Source of the DNA: Pseudomonadota bacterium
GTDB taxonomy: Bacteria; Pseudomonadota; Gammaproteobacteria; Enterobacterales; Enterobacteriaceae
DNA: 6,036 bases
Direction: 5' to 3'
Assembly: GCA_023425455.1 (NCBI GenBank)
Contig: JAFACP010000376.1
Coordinates: 1 to 6,036, forward strand
The notes beneath the pieces are model-generated. The model ran no database searches. It was not told the DNA's origin and worked only from the letters and a program-made list of their open reading frames with translations. Shown here piece by piece: positions 1 to 6,036 of the stretch; the stretch's first letter is position 1; every line of letters starts with the position of its first letter. Made by a program: the position numbers and the translations under genes.

Positions 1-1953
1 TACGAAGACCGCACCCATCTGTATAAAATTGGCGACCTGCTGCCTGCGATTTATGCCACCGTGGAAGGCGAAGTGCTGAACTGCAACATCACCTTCGGCG
101 GACGACGGATGATGACCTGCCAGATCAGCGACGGCACCGGCATTCTGACCCTGCGCTTTTTCAACTTCAGCGCGGCGATGAAAAACAGCCTGGCGACTGG
201 CCGCCGCGTGCTCGCGTACGGGGAAGCGAAACGCGGTAAATACGGCGCGGAGATGATTCACCCGGAGTACCGCGTGCAGGGCGATCTCAGCACGCCGGAG
301 CTGCAGGAGACGCTTACGCCGGTCTACCCGACCACCGAGGGCATCAAGCAGGCGACGCTGCGCAAGCTCACCGACCAGGCGCTGGAGCTGCTGGAGACCT
401 GCGCCATTGCCGAGCTGCTGCCGCCCGAGCTGGCGCAGGGGATGATGAGCCTGCCGGAGGCGATGCGCACCCTGCACCGCCCGCCGCCCTCGCTGCAGCT
501 CAGCGATTTAGAGAGTGGCAAACACCCCGCCCAACGGCGTCTTATCCTTGAGGAATTACTGGCGCATAACCTGAGCATGCTGGCACTACGCGCCGGCGCG
601 CAGCGTTTCCACGCGCAGCCGTTAAGCCCGCGTGACGTGCTCAAAGATAAGCTGCTGGCGGCACTCCCCTTTAAGCCGACCGGCGCGCAGGCGCGCGTCA
701 CCGCCGAGATCGAACGCGATATGGCGCTTGATGTGCCGATGATGCGCCTGGTGCAGGGCGACGTGGGCTCCGGTAAGACGCTGGTCGCGGCGCTGGCGGC
801 CCTGCGGGCGATCGCCCACGGTAAACAGGTGGCGCTGATGGCGCCGACCGAGCTTCTGGCCGAGCAGCACGCGAATAACTTCCGCAGCTGGTTTGCCCCG
901 CTGGGCGTGGAAGTGGGCTGGCTGGCCGGAAAGCAAAAGGGCAAAGCGCGACTTGCGCAGCAGGAGGCTATCGCCCGCGGCGAGGTGCAGATGATTGTCG
1001 GCACGCACGCTATCTTCCAGGAGCAGGTGCAGTTTAACGGCCTGGCGCTGGTGATCATCGATGAACAGCACCGTTTTGGCGTCCATCAGCGCCTGGCGCT
1101 GTGGGAAAAGGGGCTGCAGCAGGGCTTCCATCCGCATCAGCTGATCATGACCGCCACCCCTATCCCGCGGACCCTGGCGATGACCGCCTATGCCGATCTC
1201 GATACCTCGACGATTGACGAGCTGCCGCCGGGCCGTACTCCGGTCACGACGGTTGCCATTCCGGATACCCGGCGCAGCGACATTATCGACCGCGTGCGCA
1301 ACGCCTGTACGCAGGAAGGTCGGCAGGCCTACTGGGTCTGTACGCTGATTGAAGAGTCTGAGCTTCTCGAGGCGCAGGCGGCGGAGGCCACCTGGGAAGA
1401 GCTGAAGCTGGCGCTGCCGGAGCTCCGCGTTGGCCTGGTTCACGGGCGCATGAAACCGGCGGAAAAACAGGCGGTCATGCAGTCGTTCAAGCAGGGGGAT
1501 GTGCATCTGCTGGTCGCCACCACGGTGATTGAGGTGGGCGTGGATGTGCCGAACGCCAGCCTGATGATCGTGGAAAACCCGGAACGGCTGGGGCTGGCGC
1601 AACTCCACCAGCTGCGCGGACGCGTCGGGCGTGGCGCGGTGGCCTCGCACTGCGTGCTGCTCTACAAAGCACCGCTGTCGAAAACCGCGCAGATGCGTCT
1701 GCAGGTGTTACGCGACAGTAACGACGGGTTTGTGATTGCGCAAAAAGACCTGGAGATCCGCGGCCCGGGGGAACTGCTGGGCACGCGTCAGACCGGAAAC
1801 GCCGAATTCAAAGTGGCAGATTTACTCCGCGATCAGGCGATGATCCCGGAAGTTCAGCGCCTGGCGCAGCATATTCACCAACGCTACCCCGAACAGGCGG
1901 CAGCGTTGATTGAGCGCTGGATGCCGGAAACCGAACGCTATTCCAACGCCTGA
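1..1953 (+). CDS. recG: ATP-dependent DNA helicase RecG (5'-truncated by window)
   Basis: RecG is a superfamily 2 double-stranded DNA translocase. It regresses stalled replication forks, remodels Holliday junctions and R-loops, and acts in recombinational repair. The frame is open from base 1, beginning YEDRTHLY, to a TGA at 1951-1953, giving 650 residues. Aligned from memory with the 693-residue E. coli protein, these are residues 44-693, so only about 43 N-terminal residues are missing. The GTG at 61 is an internal valine, not a start. The wedge/OB-fold domain comes first (LRFFNFSAAMKN, AYGEAKRGKYGAEMIHPEY). The helicase motifs follow: Walker A GDVGSGKT (bases 757-780; the lysine equals E. 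coli K302), Ia APTELLAEQH, II DEQH (bases 1060-1071, Asp397), III TATPIPRT, V VATTVIEVGVDVP and VI QLRGRVGRG (from base 1609). The C-terminus IERWMPETERYSNA is typical. All catalytic motifs are intact. In E. coli recG is the distal gene of the rpoZ-spoT-trmH group, whose other members would lie to the left. Identification is very secure. Confidence 0.98.
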   Translation, partial: YEDRTHLYKIGDLLPAIYATVEGEVLNCNITFGGRRMMTCQISDGTGILTLRFFNFSAAMKNSLATGRRVLAYGEAKRGKYGAEMIHPEYRVQGDLSTPELQETLTPVYPTTEGIKQATLRKLTDQALELLETCAIAELLPPELAQGMMSLPEAMRTLHRPPPSLQLSDLESGKHPAQRRLILEELLAHNLSMLALRAGAQRFHAQPLSPRDVLKDKLLAALPFKPTGAQARVTAEIERDMALDVPMMRLVQGDVGSGKTLVAALAALRAIAHGKQVALMAPTELLAEQHANNFRSWFAPLGVEVGWLAGKQKGKARLAQQEAIARGEVQMIVGTHAIFQEQVQFNGLALVIIDEQHRFGVHQRLALWEKGLQQGFHPHQLIMTATPIPRTLAMTAYADLDTSTIDELPPGRTPVTTVAIPDTRRSDIIDRVRNACTQEGRQAYWVCTLIEESELLEAQAAEATWEELKLALPELRVGLVHGRMKPAEKQAVMQSFKQGDVHLLVATTVIEVGVDVPNASLMIVENPERLGLAQLHQLRGRVGRGAVASHCVLLYKAPLSKTAQMRLQVLRDSNDGFVIAQKDLEIRGPGELLGTRQTGNAEFKVADLLRDQAMIPEVQRLAQHIHQRYPEQAAALIERWMPETERYSNA

Positions 1954-1962
1954 GGTTCAGGC
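1948..1962. repeat. Perfect inverted repeat spanning the recG/gltS stop codons
   Basis: GCCTGA, GGT, TCAGGC: a perfect 6-bp stem with a 3-base centre. The left arm contains the recG stop TGA (1951-1953) and the right arm the gltS stop (1957-1959, minus strand). The symmetry arises because both genes end with the codons GCC TGA. No U-tract follows on either strand, so it is a poor intrinsic terminator by itself. The fold is visible directly; any function is unproven. Confidence 0.6.
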
Positions 1963-3159
1963 AAACATCGGCAGCATCAGGTAGAGTTTGATCACCAGCG
2001 CGTTGACGATATCAATAAAGAACGCCCCCACCATCGGCACCACCAGAAACGCGGTATGGGACGGCCCGAAACGTTCGGTGATGGCCTGCATGTTGGCGAT
2101 AGCCGTTGGCGTCGCCCCAAGACCAAACCCGCAGTGACCGGCCGCCAGCACCGCCGCATCGTAGTTTTTGCCCATCAGTCGCCAGGTGACAAACATGGCG
2201 TACAGCGCCATAAACAGCGCCTGCACCGCCAGAATGGTGACCATCGGCAGCGCCAGCGAAGCCAGCTCCCAGAGCTTCAGGCTCATCAGCGCCATGGCCA
2301 GAAACAGCGACAGGCTGACGTTGCCCAGCACCGACACCGCGCGCTCGAATACGCGGTAGAAGCCCAGCGCGGAGAGGCCGTTGCTCAGCACCACGCCAAC
2401 AAACAGCACACAGACGAACACCGGCAGCTCGAAGGCCGTCCCGGCCAGCCATTGCGCAACCATTTTCCCCACCGTGAGGCAGATAGCGATCATCGCGATG
2501 GTTTCAATCATCACCAGAGAGGTGATGGTGCGCCCGACGTCCGGCTTTTCGAAGGCGGTGGGCACCAGCTCGTCATCCGGCCTGCCGTTCGGGGTGGTGG
2601 AGTGCTTGACCAGATAGCGCGCCACCGGGCCGCCGATCAGCCCGCCCAGCACCAGGCCAAAGGTGGCGCAGGCCATCGCCACTTCCGTGGCGTTTTCGAA
2701 GCCATAGCGTTCGATAAACAGCTTACTCCACGCCGCACCAGTACCATGACCGCCGGAGAGGGTAATTGAGCCGGCCAGCAGGCCCATCAGCGGGTCCAGC
2801 CCCAGCAGGGAGGCCATGCCGATGCCGATGGCGTTTTGCATCAGCAGCAGCCCGACCACCACAATCAGAAACACGCCCAGCACTTTACCGCCCGAGCGCA
2901 GGCTGGCCAGGTTGGCGTTCAGGCCGATAGTGGCAAAAAACGCCAGCATCAGCGGGTCCTTCAGGGTCATATCAAAATCGACCTCCCAGCCGAGGCTTTT
3001 TTTCAGCACCAGCAGGGCCAGCGCCACCAGCAGACCACCGGCGACGGGTTCAGGAATGGTGTACTTCTTCAGAAAGGAAACACTGTGCAACAACTTTCGG
3101 CCAAGCAATAAGACCAGCGTTGCGGCAACGAGGGTTGACAACGTATCGAGATGAATCAT
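1957..3159 (-). CDS. gltS: Sodium/glutamate symporter GltS
   Basis: GltS imports L-glutamate with Na+ across the inner membrane (glutamate:sodium symporter, ESS family). The product is 400 residues; E. coli GltS, as I recall it, is 401. It is strongly hydrophobic along its length with about ten predicted membrane segments in two related halves. Each half carries a conserved glycine-rich re-entrant-loop motif: SGGHGTGAAW at about residues 135-144 and GHCGFGLGATPTAIANMQA at about 341-359. A polar loop (about 185-210, HSTTPNGRPDDELVP) separates the halves. I chose the ATG at 3159-3157 (MIHLDTL) because it matches the E. coli N-terminus MFHLDTL and has a strong TAAGGAG Shine-Dalgarno 6 nt upstream. 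In-frame starts 10 and 12 codons further upstream (ATG at 3189, GTG at 3195) would add a polar stretch, lack a Shine-Dalgarno, and would place the real one inside the gene. The gene converges on recG with a 3-bp gap and is divergent from xanP. No frame damage is seen. Confidence 0.97.
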   Translation of the reverse strand: MIHLDTLSTLVAATLVLLLGRKLLHSVSFLKKYTIPEPVAGGLLVALALLVLKKSLGWEVDFDMTLKDPLMLAFFATIGLNANLASLRSGGKVLGVFLIVVVGLLLMQNAIGIGMASLLGLDPLMGLLAGSITLSGGHGTGAAWSKLFIERYGFENATEVAMACATFGLVLGGLIGGPVARYLVKHSTTPNGRPDDELVPTAFEKPDVGRTITSLVMIETIAMIAICLTVGKMVAQWLAGTAFELPVFVCVLFVGVVLSNGLSALGFYRVFERAVSVLGNVSLSLFLAMALMSLKLWELASLALPMVTILAVQALFMALYAMFVTWRLMGKNYDAAVLAAGHCGFGLGATPTAIANMQAITERFGPSHTAFLVVPMVGAFFIDIVNALVIKLYLMLPMFA

Positions 3160-3165
3160 GTAAGG

Positions 3166-3172
3166 CTCCTTA
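3166..3172 (-). promoter_or_regulatory. Ribosome binding site of gltS
   Basis: On the minus strand the sequence reads TAAGGAG, then CCTTAC, then the ATG at 3159. This is a seven-base near-perfect Shine-Dalgarno with a 6-nt spacer. It decides the gltS start in favour of MIHLDTL over the in-frame upstream starts at 3189 and 3195. Confidence 0.9.
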
Positions 3173-3177
3173 TTGTG

Positions 3178-3198
3178 CGCGTGTTCCATACACACGCG
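3178..3198 (-). promoter_or_regulatory. Hairpin in the gltS leader, just upstream of the ribosome binding site
   Basis: Arms CGCGTGT (3198-3192) and ACACGCG (3184-3178) are perfect 7-bp complements around a 7-base loop. The base of the stem is 5 nt from the gltS Shine-Dalgarno. If the transcript starts upstream of 3198, this would fold in the 5' leader and could affect mRNA stability or ribosome access. It could equally be a palindromic protein site in DNA, since it is GC-rich and symmetric. The repeat is certain; the function is inferred. Confidence 0.45.
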
Positions 3199-3252
3199 GC
3201 GTTATCCTGGCCGATGTGTACTCTTCATGAGCCATCGACGGCGAAAGTGTAA

Positions 3253-3320
3253 TTTTTTTTGCTGGTGGGTTGTAGGAAAAGCGAGCTGTAACGCGATATT
3301 TTCTCATTTTTTTTCGCTGG
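3253..3320. repeat. Pair of T8-GCTGG direct repeats in the divergent control region
   Basis: ATTTTTTTT followed by GCTGG (T8 at 3253-3260) recurs as ATTTTTTTT followed by CGCTGG (T8 at 3307-3314). The start-to-start distance is 54 bp, close to five helical turns. Tracts of this kind bend DNA and often attract nucleoid proteins such as H-NS or IHF, but no specific factor can be named from sequence. They lie upstream of the candidate xanP promoter. Neither has a GC-rich stem before it that would make it a terminator. Confidence 0.5.
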
Positions 3321-3333
3321 CAATCGTTTGCTT
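3318..3333. promoter_or_regulatory. Probable PurR operator upstream of xanP
   Basis: The 16 bases TGGCAATCGTTTGCTT match the PurR pattern ANGCAANCGNTTNCNT at 10 of 11 specified positions (only the first A is missing). They also match the ideal palindrome ACGCAAACGTTTGCGT at 12 of 16. The core GCAATCGTTTGC is symmetric around CG except for one base pair. PurR is the purine repressor, which binds DNA when hypoxanthine or guanine is plentiful. The box overlaps the candidate -35 element of xanP, so binding would block RNA polymerase. This suits a purine transporter gene. I believe comparative studies have placed xanP/yicE in the PurR regulon, but I could not check that here. Confidence 0.7.
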
Positions 3334-3355
3334 TTACCAGGTGGTCAGATAAAAT
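3328..3355 (+). promoter_or_regulatory. Candidate sigma-70 promoter of xanP
   Basis: TTGCTT (3328-3333, weak -35, 3 of 6 consensus) is followed after 16 bp by TAAAAT (3350-3355, -10, 5 of 6). Transcription would start near 3362, giving a leader of about 24 nt. The -35 lies within the PurR-like box. The -10 is good and the -35 poor, so the exact start is tentative. Confidence 0.5.
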
Positions 3356-3372
3356 GCCCGCTTTTCCATCAT

Positions 3373-3376
3373 GGGA
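3373..3376 (+). promoter_or_regulatory. Weak ribosome binding site of xanP
   Basis: GGGA lies 9 nt before the ATG at 3386. It is a weak Shine-Dalgarno, but it overlaps the alternative ATG at 3371 and therefore can serve only the 3386 start, which also matches the E. coli protein length. Confidence 0.5.
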
Positions 3377-3385
3377 TTGCCGCCG

Positions 3386-4777
3386 ATGTCCGCTAACACC
3401 ATTGAGTCCCCCGATGCGCAACCGATTGCGCAGAAACAAAACAGTGAATTGATTTACCGTCTTGAAGATCGCCCGCCGCTGGCCCAGACCCTGTTCGCGG
3501 CCTGTCAGCACCTGCTGGCGATGTTCGTGGCGGTGATCACCCCGGCGCTGCTGATCTGCCAGGCGCTGGGTTTACCGGCGCAGGATACCCAGCACATCAT
3601 CAGCATGTCTCTGTTTGCCTCCGGCGTGGCCTCGATTATTCAGATTAAAGCGTGGGGTCCGGTGGGGTCAGGGTTGCTGTCGATTCAGGGAACCAGCTTC
3701 AACTTTGTTGCGCCGCTGATTATGGGCGGCACGGCGCTGAAAACCGGCGGGGCCGATGTCCCCACGATGATGGCCGCGCTGTTCGGCACCCTGATGCTGG
3801 CAAGCTGCACGGAGATGGTTATCTCCCGCGTGCTGCATCTGGCGCGGCGGGTGATCACCCCGCTGGTCTCCGGCGTGGTGGTGATGATTATCGGCCTCTC
3901 CCTGATTCAGGTTGGCCTGACCTCCATCGGCGGCGGCTATGCGGCGATGAGCGACCATACCTTCGGCGCGCCCAAAAACCTGCTGCTGGCCGGCGTCGTG
4001 CTGGCGATCATTATTCTGCTTAACCGCCAGCGTAACCCGTACCTGCGCGTCGCCTCGCTGGTGATCGCCATGGCGGCCGGTTATCTGCTGGCGTGGGCGC
4101 TGGGGATGCTGCCGGAGAACACCGCGCCGACCAACAGCGCGCTGATCACCGTGCCGACCCCGCTGTACTACGGCCTCGGCATTGACTGGAACCTGCTGCT
4201 GCCGCTGATGCTGGTCTTTATGATCACCTCGCTGGAGACCATCGGCGATATCACGGCGACCTCGGACGTCTCCGAGCAGCCGGTTTCCGGCCCGCTGTAC
4301 ATGAAGCGCCTGAAGGGCGGCGTGCTGGCGAACGGGCTGAACTCGTTTGTCTCGGCGGTGTTTAACACCTTCCCGAACTCCTGCTTTGGCCAGAACAACG
4401 GCGTGATCCAGCTGACCGGCGTCGCCAGCCGCTACGTCGGGTTTGTGGTGGCGCTGATGCTGATCGTCCTCGGCCTGTTCCCGGCGGTGAGCGGCTTTGT
4501 GCAGCACATTCCTGAGCCGGTGCTGGGCGGTGCGACGCTGGTGATGTTCGGCACCATCGCCGCCTCCGGGGTGCGCATTGTCTCCCGCGAGCCGCTGAAC
4601 CGCCGCGCGATCATGATTATCGCCCTCTCGCTGGCAGTCGGCCTGGGCGTTTCTCAGCAGCCGCTGATCCTGCAGTTTGCCCCGGACTGGGTGAAAAACC
4701 TGCTCTCTTCCGGCATCGCCGCAGGCGGTATCACCGCTATCGTGCTGAACCTCGTTTTCCCGCCTGAAAAAAATTGA
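3386..4777 (+). CDS. xanP: Xanthine:H+ symporter XanP (NAT/NCS2 family)
   Basis: XanP (formerly YicE) is an inner-membrane proton symporter that takes up xanthine for purine salvage. It belongs to the nucleobase-ascorbate transporter (NAT/NCS2) family. The product is 463 residues, the same length I recall for E. coli, and nearly collinear with it ([30 protein letters not shown]). Family landmarks are the QH motif in TM1 (Gln41-His42), SFNF with Asn106, [13 protein letters not shown] in TM8 with Glu284 and Asp288, and the NAT signature [10 protein letters not shown] (bases 4391-4420, Gln336-Gly345). By alignment from memory Glu284, Asp288, Gln336 and Asn337 correspond to the substrate-site residues Glu272, Asp276, Gln324 and Asn325 of the paralogue XanQ. 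About 14 hydrophobic segments fit the fold. The start is ATG 3386 (MSANTIES), not the in-frame ATG at 3371, which has no Shine-Dalgarno and would add five residues. The gene is monocistronic by appearance: its own promoter region lies upstream and a strong terminator follows the stop. Paralogues such as XanQ have a different N-terminus, so XanP is preferred. Confidence 0.97.
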   Translation: MSANTIESPDAQPIAQKQNSELIYRLEDRPPLAQTLFAACQHLLAMFVAVITPALLICQALGLPAQDTQHIISMSLFASGVASIIQIKAWGPVGSGLLSIQGTSFNFVAPLIMGGTALKTGGADVPTMMAALFGTLMLASCTEMVISRVLHLARRVITPLVSGVVVMIIGLSLIQVGLTSIGGGYAAMSDHTFGAPKNLLLAGVVLAIIILLNRQRNPYLRVASLVIAMAAGYLLAWALGMLPENTAPTNSALITVPTPLYYGLGIDWNLLLPLMLVFMITSLETIGDITATSDVSEQPVSGPLYMKRLKGGVLANGLNSFVSAVFNTFPNSCFGQNNGVIQLTGVASRYVGFVVALMLIVLGLFPAVSGFVQHIPEPVLGGATLVMFGTIAASGVRIVSREPLNRRAIMIIALSLAVGLGVSQQPLILQFAPDWVKNLLSSGIAAGGITAIVLNLVFPPEKN

Positions 4778-4783
4778 TCGTCA

Positions 4784-4821
4784 TCACGGCAGGTGTTCCG
4801 CACCTGCCGTGACATCTCTTT
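4784..4821 (+). terminator. Rho-independent terminator after xanP
   Basis: TCACGGCAGGTG (4784-4795) and CACCTGCCGTGA (4801-4812) form a perfect 12-bp GC-rich stem with a TTCCG loop. A moderately T-rich tail, CATCTCTTT, follows. It begins 6 nt after the xanP stop, ends the xanP unit and separates it from yicH. On the minus strand the stem is followed, about 8 nt later, by a run of seven Ts (complement of the A-run at the xanP end), so it may also stop antisense transcription. Confidence 0.88.
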
Positions 4822-4835
4822 ACACCATTCCAGCC

Positions 4836-4864
4836 TTGAGGATTGCGCATAAATCGTGCATAAC
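4836..4864 (+). promoter_or_regulatory. Candidate sigma-70 promoter of yicH
   Basis: TTGAGG (4836-4841, 4 of 6) and CATAAC (4859-4864, 4 of 6) have the ideal 17-bp spacing. They lie in the only non-coding stretch between the xanP terminator and yicH. The predicted start is near 4871, leaving a leader of about 26 nt. Both hexamers are imperfect, so this is a moderate call. Confidence 0.5.
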
Positions 4865-4883
4865 TCCTTTATGTGCATTTCAC

Positions 4884-4893
4884 GGGATGGAAG
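4884..4893 (+). promoter_or_regulatory. Ribosome binding region of yicH
   Basis: GGGATGGAAG precedes the ATG at 4897. GGGA has a 9-nt spacer and GGAAG only 3 nt; either could pair with 16S rRNA. This supports ATG 4897, which is followed at once by a lysine and a hydrophobic anchor, as in other AsmA-family proteins. Confidence 0.6.
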
Positions 4894-4896
4894 ACC

Positions 4897-6036
4897 ATGA
4901 AATTTATTGGAAAGCTGTCTGGCTATCTGCTGGTCGCCCTGCTGGTTGTGGTACTGGCGCTGTATATCCTGCTCCAGACCCGCTGGGGGGCGTCGCAGGT
5001 CAGCAGTTGGGTAACGACAAATACCGATTACGAACTCAATTTCGACGTGATGGATCACCGCTTTTCGTCGCCTTCGCATCTTATTCTGCAAAACATCACC
5101 TTTGGCCGCGACGGTCAGCCCGCCACGCTGGTGGCGAAAAAAGTGGATATCGGGTTAAGCAGTCGCCAGATAACCGATCCGCTGCATGTGGACACCATCA
5201 CCCTGTATGACGGCACGCTGAACCTCTCCCCGCAAACGGCCCCGCTCCCCTTCCAGGCGGACCGTCTGCAGCTGAGCAATATGGCGTTTAACAGCCCCCA
5301 TACTGAGTGGGATCTGAGCGCGCAGAAGGTGACCGGCGGCGTCAGCCCGTGGCAGCCGGAGGCGGGCAACGTGCTGGGCCAAAACGCGCAGATCCAGATG
5401 AGCGCAGGCTCCCTCACCCTGAACGGCGTACCGGCCAGCAACGTGCTTATCCAGGGGCAGTTGAACGGCAAAGAGGTGGTGCTGAAGACCATTGGCGCGG
5501 ATATGGCGCGCGGCTCACTGACGGGCTCGGCGCTGCGCAATGCCGACGGCAGCTGGATCATCGACACGCTGCGGCTGAACGATATCCGCCTGCAGAGCGA
5601 CAAATCGCTGCGCGATTTCTTCACCCCCATCACCACGTTGCCCTCGCTACAGATTGGCCGCCTGGAGGTGACCGATGCCCGCCTGCAGGGGCCGGACTGG
5701 GCGGTAACCGACCTCGATTTGAGCCTACGCGACCTGACCCTCAGCAAAGGCGACTGGCAGAGCCAGGAGGGGCGTTTATCGATGAACGCCAGCGAGTTTA
5801 TCTACGGTTCGCTGCATCTTTTCGACCCGATCCTCAATAGCGAATTTTCTCCTCAGGGGGTGGTGCTGCGCCAGTTTACCTCGCGCTGTGAAGGTGGCAT
5901 GGTGCGCACCTCCGGCAACTGGCTGCGTGACGGTAAGCGTCTGGTGCTGGACGATGCCGCCGTCGCCGGGCTGGAATATACCCTGCCGCAGAACTGGAAA
6001 ACGCTGTGGATGACGCCGCTGCCGGCGTGGCTGAAC
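4897..6036 (+). CDS. yicH: AsmA-family envelope protein YicH (3'-truncated by window)
   Basis: The frame is open from ATG 4897 (MKFIGKLSGYLL) to the last base, 380 codons with no stop. The E. coli homologue is, from memory, about 569 residues, so roughly one third of the protein lies beyond the window. Residues about 5-27 form one hydrophobic helix, preceded by Lys2 and Lys6 and followed by QTRW. This is the usual AsmA-family layout: a short cytoplasmic tip, one inner-membrane anchor and a large periplasmic part. The rest is beta-rich with no catalytic motif; recognisable blocks are FGRDGQPATLVAK, QIGRLEVTDARLQGPDWAVT and SEFIYGSLHLFDP. Relatives TamB, YdbH and YhdP are bridge-like proteins that help move phospholipids to the outer membrane. 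A similar role for YicH is family-level inference; its own function is not well settled. It follows the xanP terminator by 84 bp and probably has its own promoter. Overlapping reading frames in the same stretch (4809-5210, 5307-5840) are shadows: their products do not resemble known proteins. Confidence 0.95.
   Translation, partial: MKFIGKLSGYLLVALLVVVLALYILLQTRWGASQVSSWVTTNTDYELNFDVMDHRFSSPSHLILQNITFGRDGQPATLVAKKVDIGLSSRQITDPLHVDTITLYDGTLNLSPQTAPLPFQADRLQLSNMAFNSPHTEWDLSAQKVTGGVSPWQPEAGNVLGQNAQIQMSAGSLTLNGVPASNVLIQGQLNGKEVVLKTIGADMARGSLTGSALRNADGSWIIDTLRLNDIRLQSDKSLRDFFTPITTLPSLQIGRLEVTDARLQGPDWAVTDLDLSLRDLTLSKGDWQSQEGRLSMNASEFIYGSLHLFDPILNSEFSPQGVVLRQFTSRCEGGMVRTSGNWLRDGKRLVLDDAAVAGLEYTLPQNWKTLWMTPLPAWLN

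Noticed and set aside
61..63. GTG at 61 as the recG start
   Set aside because: The frame continues upstream to base 1 with clear RecG sequence (YEDRTHLY and onward). The valine is internal; the true start lies about 43 codons to the left.
622..1650. Open frame of 342 codons on the minus strand inside recG, plus others at 324-1058 and 1487-1672
   Set aside because: They lie antisense to a fully recognisable RecG. Their translations are Arg/His/Gln-rich or Ser/Ala-rich low-complexity sequences, as expected from the reverse frames of GC-rich codons. No family is recognisable.
2056..2769. Plus-strand open frame of 237 codons inside gltS, and the smaller ones at 2168-2359, 2381-2617, 2816-3154 and 2836-3111
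   Set aside because: All are opposite the intact GltS frame. The products are Gln/His/Arg-rich with no membrane or domain signature. They are shadows of a GC-rich gene.
3202..3262. A CRP-type site (TGTGA-N6-TCACA) between gltS and xanP
   Set aside because: The best candidate, around TGTGTACTCTTCATGA, matches only the left half. The right half fails.
3318..3323. TTGCCA on the minus strand as the -35 of a gltS promoter
   Set aside because: It is a good -35 (5 of 6), but no convincing -10 lies 16-18 bp downstream (AATATC is 3 of 6). I could not place the gltS promoter with confidence anywhere in the gap.
3170..3511. Minus-strand frame of 113 codons across the gltS-xanP gap
   Set aside because: It starts inside xanP, crosses the promoter region and ends at the gltS ribosome binding site, with no Shine-Dalgarno and no recognisable product.
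3668..4507. Minus-strand open frame of 279 codons antisense to xanP, and 3652-4023 in another plus frame
   Set aside because: xanP is intact and recognisable throughout. The antisense product is His/Gln/Arg-rich low-complexity sequence with no homologue that I recognise.
5307..5840. Plus-strand frame of 177 codons inside yicH, the frame at 4809-5210, and minus-strand frames at 4654-5091, 5115-5747 and 5155-5382
   Set aside because: The AsmA-family YicH frame is continuous from 4897 to the window end and matches the E. coli protein. The others are Arg/Gly-rich shadows; 4809-5210 also begins inside the terminator stem.

Overview
The window looks like chromosomal core DNA of an enterobacterium (order Enterobacterales, Enterobacteriaceae). 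It has four genes. Each protein matches, essentially end to end and from memory, the Escherichia coli proteins RecG, GltS, XanP (YicE) and YicH. The order recG > < gltS, xanP >, yicH > is the one I know from the E. coli spoT-recG region. Coding DNA is GC-rich with GC-ending codons, which suggests a higher-GC relative such as Enterobacter, Klebsiella, Leclercia or Kluyvera rather than Escherichia. I cannot fix the genus from sequence alone.

Layout: positions 1-1953 hold recG, with its first 43 or so codons cut off by the window edge. It runs tail to tail into gltS (minus strand, 1957-3159); only 3 bases separate the two stop codons, and both stops lie in one small inverted repeat. gltS and xanP are divergent and share a 226-bp control region (3160-3385). 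This region holds the gltS ribosome binding site with a hairpin just upstream, two matching T8 tracts, and a good PurR-type operator that overlaps a candidate xanP promoter. xanP (3386-4777) ends at a strong intrinsic terminator (4784-4821). An 84-bp gap with a plausible promoter then leads to yicH (4897 to the window end), which is open at the right edge.

The genes do not form one pathway. recG is a DNA repair helicase, gltS a sodium/glutamate symporter, xanP a proton/xanthine symporter, and yicH an AsmA-family envelope protein. The best regulatory observation is the PurR-like box in front of xanP, which fits purine-responsive control of xanthine uptake. I see no mobile element, CRISPR array, tRNA or rRNA, phage gene, frameshift or broken gene. 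I found no previously undescribed system. The remaining findings are modest regulatory or structural points, some of them speculative.
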